From: Telopea speciosissima
Lineage: Eukaryota; Streptophyta; Magnoliopsida; Proteales; Proteaceae
Assembly (NCBI RefSeq): GCF_018873765.1
Contig: NC_057916.1
Location: 13,970,001 to 14,034,000 of the forward strand
Length of the DNA: 64,000 nucleotides
Reading direction: 5' to 3'
Shown: one piece after another, positions 35,049 to 46,200 of the stretch
How the letters are laid out: each line of letters begins with the position of its first letter
Position numbering within the stretch: position 1 is the stretch's first letter
Notes under the pieces: model-generated
What the model was told of the DNA's origin: nothing
What the model saw: only the letters and a program-made list of their open reading frames with translations
The model's database searches: none
Translations under genes and position numbers: made by a program

Positions 35049-35794
35049 ATTGCATTTTTTATTCAAAGAGCAGGTTTTGTAATTACGCTTAGGACCAGGG
35101 GCATTTTAGTATTTCAACACGCAAAAGGCATGTATAATGAAAGTACAGTTTTTTTGTTTGAATGTACAGTTAACAGGCTTTATTTTTGGTCTGAAATTTA
35201 TTAAGAAGGATGAAAGATACCAGAAAGCAGTTGTTTGATTGATTTTATGAAAGGTTTAAGTAAAATTAATTAAAGCCATTAATGCCTATGATTTTCCTTG
35301 TTTGTTTCAATTATTTATTTATTCGAAATTGTTCAATAATTATCATAGCTCCTTTTTCCCTCTTCATCATATCTTTTGGATTACACCATCAGTGCTTCCG
35401 CTTTATTCATTTTGGGGTTTCTTTTTGGCTCGAATGATCTGTTCGCAGGAACTCTGACAACAAAATTCAGTTAGAATTTGGAATCTCAAATGATAATCGA
35501 CTAATGGACCGAATTTAAACGAGTTGAAGCTGCACCTCTGGTGATGTTCTGTCCCTTTTTTTTTTTTTTTTTGGGTTTTGTTGTTGTTAAATCGTGAGAA
35601 TTGTTCGCGATTGCATTTGTTTCGTTTGATGACGATGCTAATCTCATTGAGGATTTTGTTTGCTAGATTTTATTTTTCCTGTTTCTCCGCTCAATTGAAT
35701 TCTATATTGTTTGCGGAAAACTTTGTCCGGTTAGGAGCGTTTGGTTGAATTGGTGGCGGTTAATGCGTGTTCTCATTTGGGTTTGCTTGTGTAG

Positions 35795-35831
35795 GTTAAG
35801 AAGGGTTTCCGTGAGCTACTAAACTTTGAAG
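35795..35831 (+). other. Possible 5' UTR exon of the thioredoxin gene
   Basis: A TTGTGTAG acceptor precedes and GAAG/GTAATG donor follows this 37 bp segment. It lies ahead of the coding start with T-rich intron-like DNA around it. It is a guess from splice signals only. Confidence 0.3.
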
Positions 35832-37061
35832 GTAATGTTGAACTGCTTCATGAATGTAGTACTTAGTTTTTAATCCTTGAAAATTATTCGGGTTCTAAAT
35901 CTTTCAGTCGGATGCCTTTAAAGACTTTTGTTCCTCCCCCACCCCCCACCCCCTCCTCTCTATTTTGGTTTCAGTCAAAGTCGCTTAATTTTCATTCTTG
36001 TTGGTCTCTCTATGAGAATTTCAAACACTCCATTTCCATGTAATTTTTGAGTTGGGTTTGCAAGGATTGAATCTTCCTCCTCATAATTGTAGGTCTGTAC
36101 ATTTGTTCAATTTTGCAAAATGAAGTACCTCATAGATCTTTCATGTTAATTATATATATCTTTGTTCTTTTATTTATTTTCTTTCTTTCTTCCTTCTATT
36201 TCATTTACTTTTATTTATTTCTTTCTTGTTCAAGATCCTTCTGTAGTGTATTTTATTCCAGCTTATGCAAGTTTTGGGTATGTGCCACAAAATTGAGTTG
36301 TTTTCAGGAGGGTCATCTCAATGTCTTGGTTTGAAAGTATTTTTTTTCTTCTTCTAAATATTAATATCAGATAGATAGTTCAACTACAACTTGTTGTGAT
36401 CAGTGCCTTCTGTATTCCCAAATATGGTTGTAATATGAAATGGAATACCTTGTTTGTTTTTGTTGCTTTGATGAAATTCATTTGGCCAGACTCAGCTCTT
36501 TTATCGTCGAATAAACAAAATAATACCCAATCATGGAAGTTACTGCTCTTTATATACAGGGGTAGGCTTCCTTTTTTTCTTTATTTATTACACTTCTCAG
36601 CTGGACACCCAGAAGCATACAGGGCTGTGGTCACTGTGAATATTTGACATGCAGATTACCTAAATAAAGTGGAACTTCTCTTTTACATTTTGGCAAGGAT
36701 CAATACGGACAGTCTATGATGTTTGTGATGGTTGTTGGAGTTGAATCAAATGAGCTCCCCAGTCCCCATATGTGTAGAAGTATAATTTCCTTTCTGGCAC
36801 TCAGGAACTAACAACCCCCACCCAAGAAAAAAAAAGACAAAAGGGAAAATTCTACCTTTTGATTATTTATCGATTGATACATGACTAAAGCTTTAGTCGG
36901 AAATGTATCAGATTTTTCCAGTAATCATTTTGATCTTTGGTTCTACCTCGTATTTCCATATGGGCATCTTGTTTCCTTTTTTATTTTAATATTTTTGCTG
37001 ATATGGACTTTCAGTTCCTGTTGTAAATTTTTATTGCTAATAAGATGTGTTCTGTACTTTC

Positions 37062-37109
37062 AGGGTGCTGCAGGATTCCTATCAAGAGGAACCAGTACTC
37101 CAAACTTCA
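37062..37109 (+). other. 5' UTR part of the exon holding the thioredoxin start
   Basis: A strong acceptor, TGTACTTTCAG, ends at 37061 or so. The 48 bp that follow have no ATG before the start codon at 37110, so the leader joins directly to the coding start. The exon ends at 37130. Confidence 0.55.
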
Positions 37110-37210
37110 ATGGGAAATTGCGTGGCTAGGGTGAGTCTTTCAAACATATTCCATGTTCTCCAACCTTCCATGGGAATTTGCAGGAATAGGGTGAGTCTTT
37201 AAAATGTATT
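37091..37210 (+). repeat. 60 bp tandem duplication of the thioredoxin start exon
   Basis: 37091-37150 and 37151-37210 align without gaps at about 46 of 60 positions. Both copies contain an ATG (37110 and 37170) followed by six codons and the donor AGG/GTGAGTCTTT. The second copy reads MGICRNR instead of MGNCVAR. Confidence 0.85.
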
Positions 37211-40200
37211 GCATGCAGTAGCTCAAAAAATTTAACTAGTCTTTGATAATAGACATCAACACCCCCTCCCCCCCCACCCCAAAAAAAAAAAAAAAAAAAA
37301 AAATTTCTTTATTGTCTGTTTTCTCTTTCGTCCTTATAGTTATTACTGTTTCCAGATTGTATAGTTTGATAAGTTCATTGTCCTAATTGTTGATGAATCT
37401 GTATGCAGCTTTTTCTAGTTCTCCGCTCACAATCAATCTTGGATGATTGACCGAGTATACTTCATATTCTCATCATTTTCTTGGTCTTGTTGTCTTCTCT
37501 GTTAGTGCATTAGAGAGCAAGTATTCTATCTTGAACCTCGAACTAATGCCCCACATGAGAGGTTTTTTCTGCATCCACTCCACCATCCTCATCTAAGTAG
37601 GTTTCTTTATACATGGCACTTCTGCATCCAATCTGCCACCCTCATCCTCAAGCAATTTATTATGCTGCATATTTTAAGTATTTTTTCTCCATATTAAGAG
37701 TCTAACCTGAGTGGGTGGACTATTTAGTTAACATTGACCACCAAACTAAGTCAGTTCTTAAATGATCCTAAGGTTAAAGCCTTCCCTTCCCTACTCCAAA
37801 CATAAAACCTCGCCCTTCCTACCAGGGCTCACAATTACCACCACACAATGATGCTGATGCTTGTTTTCATTCTTGTGTAGGGGTGAGAACTTTTCTATAT
37901 TTAGTCCTCAGATCTGTGTTCAAGTCCTGATGGCTAATGGCCTTATGTGGGACCGTATGAAATCCCGTTCTTGGCTTAATGTCAAAGGTCCAGTCCGCAC
38001 CCCAAAAGATGCACCTATTTGGGGGGGGGGGTTGTAAATATTTCATAGTGGCTCCCCTATTTTGAAAATCAATAGCTAGTATGGGTGTTGGTGGCAGCAT
38101 GGAATGATCAACATATCTGAAGTCTAATATAAGCACACATGCATATCTTTAGACGAGGCAATTTAAGGCAGGATATTCTAGTTTCTCTCTCGACATTTGT
38201 TTAAACTTGAATCATTGTCTATTTCGAGGATAAGAATGATGACTATTTGGTATTATGTAGTGACTAATTATAAAGACGCAAAAATAGCAACAATAAATTT
38301 TTGGGTTTTTGACAAATGCCCCCCTGAAAATGCCCATTTGTCCAAATGCCCCCTACAACTTTTCTAATTGCAAACTCCCCCCTACTTTCAAAACATTGTA
38401 GCACTTTGGTCCCTGCCGTTAATTTGGGACGTTAGATGTTAGTTTTAAGGAATCTAATGATCAAAATGCTCTTCTGATAATAACCCACCAAAATTAAAGA
38501 ATAAAATGACCAAAATGCCCTCATCTTCCCCAAATCGATTAGGGTTGAAACTGAAAATTTTTCCCCCAATTGGTTAGGGTTTGAACCCATCTTGATACTT
38601 TCCTTCCTTCTGGCAGATAGATTTGCCTTCTTAGTAGTAGGCTCTGATAGCTCCAATAAGGTAGTTGGATGACTTGAGTTTTTCCTCCTGAAACCAGCCT
38701 GGCCACTAGAAGTTAGAACAGCCGGGTCTAAATAGAAAAGGAACAGAAACAAGAACTGAGATACTCATACTATCAATGCGTAACATTCCCAGAAGAATCT
38801 GTATTCCCTATATAGTAGAAACAAGTCAAGAGTGATGGAATACAGTAAATTGACCTTGTCATTGTCTTCTGGAAAGCCAGGGATGAGAAAGCCACAGAAT
38901 GTCTTCCCCTGCATTCAATTTTAGATTCTCAGCGGATGAGTGGCTGTGCAGAAAGTCAGCAGCTCTACACACCAGCAGTGATCAGCCAAGAAAAGCATTT
39001 TACTTCATTCAAATATATAATTGGGTTAAGAACCCTTCGAATCAAAATCCAATAGAAGCATTAGAACTTAATAAAGGTTTTCAAAAAAGAATCCAGTAAA
39101 GGAAATTATGTGTGGAAAGATATGAATCCCACCCACATGGCTGTTAGTGGTAATTGGTAAATTAAGCTTCTTGTCCACTCTGTTTATGTGAAAGAAGAAG
39201 AATAGAAGAGAGTGCAAACAGAAAAAACCATAGGAATCTGTAGAAAAATTCAAATTCCGCAAGCGATAAAAATAGCAACATCTGATATCCGTCATACGAT
39301 ACATTCTGCGACAATAAACAAATGAAAAAAAAAGGGTGAATTGGCAATAAGAAAGAAAATGAGGAATTTGCCTTCGATTGGTCGGAGGAGATTGAGAAGG
39401 GAAAGGAGAAGACGAACTAGTCAAAGGGCACTCTCCTCCACCCATAAGCCATGATTTATCATTACCAATTCTGATCTCTTGCTTTCCAGATGGGTTCAAA
39501 CCCTAACCACTTTTGGGGAAAAATTTGTCAGTTTCAACCCTAATCAATTTGGGGAAGATGAGGGCATTTTGGTGGGTCATTATTAGAAGGGCATTTTGGT
39601 CATTAGATTCCTTAAAACTAACATCTAACGTCCCAAATTAATGGCAGAGACCAAAGTGCTACAATGTTTTGAAAGTAGGGGGAGTTTGCAATTAGAAAAG
39701 TTGTAGGGGGCATTTGGACAAATGGGCATTTTCAGGGGGCATTTGTCGAAAACCCTAATTTTTTTATTATTAAAATATGTCTTATTAATTAGAGAAAAAA
39801 AATGGTAAAGCTTCAATGAGGAGTTTTTTCTAATCTAGTATTGTTTCAAGGAGAACAAAATGCAATAAAAGTTTCCAATATCAAAATTAAACTTCCATGT
39901 TTTCATTATTCCTCTCCCCCCCTTCCTTTGCGGTATTTGTAGCCTCAACCATGAGTTCAATTCATCTGATTCTCATCATATCGGATCGAAACTTAAGGGG
40001 ATAATCCCTGTATTAGAAATGATCCACGTAGTTGAGTTAGGATCGACATCTGGTTTCAGTTGATTGTTGTAATCAGAGTCTCAAACTTGGTTCTTGATAT
40101 TCTGCCTGATTCTATCTCAGAAGTTTATTTTTAACATACTACACGGGAGTTGGGATTGATATGGTCTTGAATTGATAGGACTGGGGTTTCCAAGTTTTTC

Positions 40201-43200
40201 CTAGATTCTCAAGGGATTTGGAGTCCTAGATGAGGGTCTGGTTCGAATGCAAGGGGACCTCCCATCACTGGTTTTTTTTTTTTTTTAATGTTCGTAGGTT
40301 GAAGACAACCTCTCGGTTGTTCTTCAGTTCCCTTTATATTTTGTTTTCCCATGTTAACCCTCTCTTTCTTAATTCTGTTTAGTTCTTTTAGCAATGATCT
40401 GTTTTGTCCTATTCTGGGATGAGCAGCCCGCAAAGTCTGATGCGGCTCAAATCATTTTCCTTTTTGAGTTTTGTCTTCAATAACTATCCTCTTTTCTTTC
40501 TTAAGGTTGAAGACATCCCCTTTACTCGCAATTTATTTGTTTCTTATTTTATTCTCTCACTTGCCATTAATGCCCTCCCCTATTGTCTTTAATCCCTTTT
40601 CTCCTTTATGTTGTTTTGCTTCCAAGTCTACCTTCACTCAATAAATACTAATCCCCTTTATATCCTTGTCTACCAAGTAGCACCTTAAACATTCTGATGC
40701 AGGTTCATCATAGAAATTGGCTCATTTCTTCAGAAATAGGCCTACGGTTGGGTTATAGACATGTTGGGCCTTTGTTCCGAAGGGTTTTCTATGTATTAGG
40801 CCACTTTAATGAGCCTAAACTAGGGGTATATAGGTTGCATACGGGATTAGCCCAATACTTAGTTTATTTTTATGTTTTTTAATTGAACCGGTTCAAATTG
40901 GTTGCATCCAATTGGGTCAATTTAAGTGATCATGTGACTTGGTTAAGTGGTCATGTGATGTAAGTTGGGCTGGATTAGGACTCTATAAGTCCAGCCATGT
41001 TTTGAGTCTATTTCCTTTAGTATTCTAGTTTCCTAGTCAATTTAAGTTACCTAATAGGTTAGGGATAGGGTTAGGCCTTTCCATTTTAGTGTCTAAGTCT
41101 ATTTTTGAGTCTTCTATATAAGTTTGTAAGGGAGGCCAGCATTGAAGACGAATTTTGATTAATAAAAACTCAGCTTTATGCTTGCTGCCTTTGTTGCTAC
41201 CATTGCTCCCTTGTGTGAGTGTTGCCTTGTGGATCTCAAGGTGAAGGGTGAGTGGACTCTCACGACTCCTTGCGTCTGTCCAGTACCGGGAGGTTCTTCT
41301 TCTTCTTCAATTGAGCTTCTTCAAGTTGTTGCTGCCTTTGAAGGAGATCAAACCAGTAAGTAATTTTAGTTTCCTGCATATATCCTTCCCCTCTTCATCC
41401 TCTAACCTAATCCATCCTTTCCCATCGACCCAATCAGATTACTACAGCCAGCCTTCCATCCCCTCCATTAAACCTGCAACCATTCCTTCGAATTTTAGCT
41501 TGATCCCCAAACATTCACCTTCCAACCATCAGATCTGTGCCAAACTTCCAGCAAACATCCCTCCCTCTCCCTCCTATTCTCGATCCCAATTTAACAAAAC
41601 CGAAATATGGAATTGCTTGGGTGATCAATGTGATCAGCCCAAGGCTTATATTTATAATGTGAAAAATAACACCGTGTGGTAATAATACCCCTGCCATAGC
41701 CGACATAGCTAGGCAGTACATAAATAGCAAAATAAAATACCCAAAAGACCAGAATACCCCCACGGGGCGGTATTCTGGTGTACATTATTCAACACTCCCC
41801 CTCAAGTTGGAGCAAAGATGTCTATCATGCCCAACTTGACTAGATTAGGGTGAAATAATTTCCCAGACAATCCCTTGGTGAAGATATCAGCAAGTTGATC
41901 AGTAGATGTCACAAAGGGAACACAAATCAGTCCTTCTTCTAACTTTTCCTTGATGAAATGCCTATCCACCTGAACATGCTTGGTACGATCATGTTGTACT
42001 TGGTTATGTGCTATGCTGATTGCAGCCTTGTTGTCATAGTACAACATCATAGGAAGACGAATAGGAACACCAAGATCCTGTAGCAAACCTTTGAGTCAGA
42101 GTAACTCACAAATACCTTGTGCCATAGCTCGAAACTTAGCTTCGACACTAGAACGAGCAACTACATTTTGCTTCTTGCTACACCAAGTGACAAGATTTCT
42201 ACCTACAAAGGAGCAATATCCAGAGATAGACTTGCGATCCGCAGAACCAGCCTAATCGGCATCAGTGTATGCCTCTATCCGTAGGTGACCATGTGCAGAC
42301 AGAAGAATGCCTTTTCCAGGAGCTGACTTCAGATAGTGCAGAATACGAAGAACAGCCTCCATATGAGAAGAATAGGGATCATGCATAAACTGACTCACAG
42401 TACTCACGGCAACAGCAATGTCAGGACGAGTATGTGAGAGATAAATCAGCTTCCCTACAAGCCTTTGGTACCGGCCTTTATCAACAGGCTCACCCTCTTT
42501 TTCCTTGAGACGAACAGTAGGATCCATAGGAGTATCTGAAGGGTGACAGCCTAACAACCCGGTTTCAGCCAATAAGTCTAGGACATACTTCCTTTGGGAG
42601 AGAAAAATGCCCTTAGAGGATCTGGCAACCTCAATCCCAAAAAAGTATCGTAGTTTCCTTCGATCTTTAATCTCAAATTCTTGTCCAAGGAAGGTCTTCA
42701 ACCGTCTGATCTCATCACCATCATTGCCAGTAACCACTATGTCATCAACGTAGACTATAAGAACAGTGAGTTTTTCACCAACCCTCTTTATAAAGAGTGT
42801 GTGATCAGTATTACTCCGTTCCATTTCTTCCATCATTGTTGCCTTCCACTTTCCAACTGATAGAGCTTCCTGCCAATTGCTAGGAATACGAACAGAAGAA
42901 AGAGAAGAAACAAAAGCACGAAAGGATGGGGAAAGGGAGTCATAGGAAACAACATGAGATATGGGATGCTGAGTGCAAGTCCTGACACCTTTGCGAAGAG
43001 CAATAGGTAACTCAGGAGAAGGAACATTACCAGGTGGAGAGGTAGGTTTTGGATCCAGGTTCGGCAATTGGATGGGTACTGGGGCAACAGTTGATTGAAC
43101 CTGCTTATGTTTCCTTGCATAGGTCTTCACAGTACTGTCATCAATCCTCCTTTGAAATTTACTAATAGTTCTCTGGATAGGAGTCTGGACTGGGGTAGTT

Positions 43201-46200
43201 TGCTCCCCCTGAATAGGGATGGTCTCCCCCTGACTCAGAAAGAGGACTAGGAGTAGGCCGAACTGGTACAGGCTCATTGTAAACAGACTGGAGTGGAGGT
43301 GGAGAGTCTATGGTCAGCACATCTTCACTAACACTCTCCCCCTGAAGAGGTGGGGACGCATAATAGGAAACACTCTCATGAAAGACGACATCCATGCTGA
43401 CCAAAGTCCGGCGGGATGGAGGGTAATAACATTTGTACCCCTTCTGAGTAGCAGAGTAACCCAAGAAAATGCAGCGGAGACTATGTGGTTCAAGTTTACC
43501 AGGGGACCTTGTATCCCTGGCATAACAAACGCAGCCAAACACCTTAGGGGGGACAACAAAGGAAGAAGAGCCAAGTATGAGCTTAACAGGGGGTCTGGAA
43601 TGAAGAACCCGACTGGGCAGCCTATTAATTAAATAAGCTGCAGTAAGGACAACATCCCCCCAATAAAGGGAAGGGACATTGCGAGCAAACAGAAGGGCCC
43701 TAGCTACCTCCAAGAGGTGGCAGTTTTTCCTCTCAGCCACACCATTTTGGGCTGGAGTGTCAACACAGCTGGTCTGATGTAGGATTCCATGGGTAGCAAG
43801 GTATTTTTGGAACTGACCTTCCATTTACTCTGTCCCATTGTCACTCCTCAAAATTTGAAGAGTGGCATTGAATTGGGTCTTAACCAACTGGTGAAAATGC
43901 TGAAAACATGAAAAAACTTCATTTTTTGTGTGCATGAGGTAGACCCAATCGAATCTAGAATAACAATCAATAAAGGTGACATACCACCGATGACCGGAAA
44001 GAGAAACTTTTCTACTTGGACCCCACACATCAGTATGAACAACATGAAATAAGGAAGAAGATCTTTTATTAGAAATGGGATAATTTGAATGTGTCTGTTT
44101 GGCCAAGACACAAGGCTCACAAAAAAAGTCTTCCTTATTACAATCTTTAACTAATGCTGGAAATAAATTGGATAAAGTACCTAAAGGGGGATGTCCTAGT
44201 CTAGAGTGCCATTTGTGTAATTCAGAAAAGAAAGATGCCGGGTGACAGAGCCTAGAAGGTAATGCCTGGGTAGATGCATGGTCGCTATCAAGTAGGTACA
44301 ATCCGCCATGCACTTTACCCGATCCAATCGTCTTTCCCGAGCCCAGTTCCTGAAAAACACAATGAGTAGGAAAAAATGTCACTTTACAATTCAGAGATTT
44401 GGTGATACCGCTAATGGAAAGAAGATTAGTGGTAAACTTGGGAATATGCAACATAGATGACAATGTAAGAGAAGAACATCCAATGGATCCTTTCCCTGAG
44501 ATTGAGGAGAGGGACCCATCAACAATTTTGACTTTATCTTTGTCGGAAGCAGGAAAATATGTATTGAAGAGGCTAAAAGAACCTGTCATGTGATCAGTGG
44601 CACCGGAGTCTATAATCCAAGGAGTGGAGACTACCGATGCGCAATGACCAGCAAAGGAAATACCTGAACGGGCAAAGAAGGAACCTGAATTGGCAGCAAA
44701 TGTAGTAGGGGCAGCAGATGTCTGCAACAGACCCCGGAGAGCTTGGAATTCTTCCTGGGAGAAACCAATGTCAGCAGTGGGAGCTGGAGCTACACTTTCA
44801 GTGTGATTGGCTTTGTTTTTAGGCTTAGCACGACCATGTTGGGCCTCAAAATCAGCAGGCTTCCCATGTAGCTTCTAACATCGTGCCTTAGTGTGATACG
44901 GTTTGTGGCAATGATCACACTTCACAGGCTCTTTGGCTGTAGCAGCAGCAGCAATACTGTCAGATGAAGGAGTCAGGGTGGAGCCAGTAGCCTGTAAGGC
45001 TGATCTCTCAACTTTAGGAGTAACCATCATAGCAGCCCGACGGGTCTCTTCACTGTGAACATAAGAAAAGGTCTCCTCCAAAGTGGGGAAAGGAACCCGA
45101 CCAAGAACTTGCACCCGAATAGGATCATAGTCATCATTAAGGCCAGCCAGAAAATCATACACCCGAAACTGGTCCACATAAGAATGATAGGCAGTAATGT
45201 CGGCAGTAGTAGTAGGCTGAAAACGAGCATAGTGATCCAATTGCTGCCATAAACATTTGAGGGCAGCATAGTATTTAGTGACAGACAACTCCTTCTGAGT
45301 ATTGTTTTGGAGTGTCTTCCTGATCTCATAAACCTGAGTACCACTTCCTGATCGACCATAAGTTCCTTTGACAGCAGTCCATATCTGGGTAGCAGTGTCA
45401 AGGGGGAGATACTGACTAGAGAGGTCAGTGTGCATAGAATTCAGAACAAAGGACATCACCATAGCATCGTTGGCAGCCCATTTAGTACGGGCAGCACCTT
45501 CTTCAATGGGCTGTTTGGTAGTGCCAGTAAGATGGCTAGTGAGTCCCCTACCAGCCATGGTCAAGGATAGAGATCTGGCCCAAATCAAATAGTTCGTACC
45601 ATCAAGCTTAATGGCAGCAGCATATGGAAGAAAATCAGACCTAGTCTGACCATCGCCGTCAGAAGTAGTCGTGGTAGTATCAGAGTCTGGCATGATGATG
45701 ATAAGCAGGGCAAAAATACCAGAAGAAGAAGCCAAATATAGGGTATGAAAAAACCCATGGTAGCAACAACACAATCAGCCCTAACCCCAAATATCGATAA
45801 GTTGCAGGGTTTTGAAAAAACCTTGAAAGAGGTGATCGATTAGGGTTAGGGGGTCTTCAAAAAAATCTGAAAGAGGCTGAAAATTCTGTCGAGTACTCTG
45901 TGTGGTGGGAGAGACACACCCTCCAAAAATCAGCAACAGCCGAAACCTAAAACCCCAAAATCGATAAAGTTAAGGTTTTGAAAAAAACCCTGAAAGTGAG
46001 ATCGATTGAGGGAAAAGAGCTCCAATGCTGAATGTAGGGCTGCAGTAGTTGCTGTCCAATGGTGCTAAAGAAGAACCTCCAAAGGTGAACAATCAAACTC
46101 CGATGATAAGTATGTTTGATCTTCAAGGAGAGGGCTTCCAAAAAATCGCAGAGAAGAATAGGGCAGCAGCTAACGCAGATCTTAACCAATCTTGTAGAAC

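Noticed and set aside
45780-46000. CCCTAA-like units suggesting telomeric repeats
   Set aside because: Isolated ACCCTAACCCC-type words only, no array; they belong to the Copia leader.
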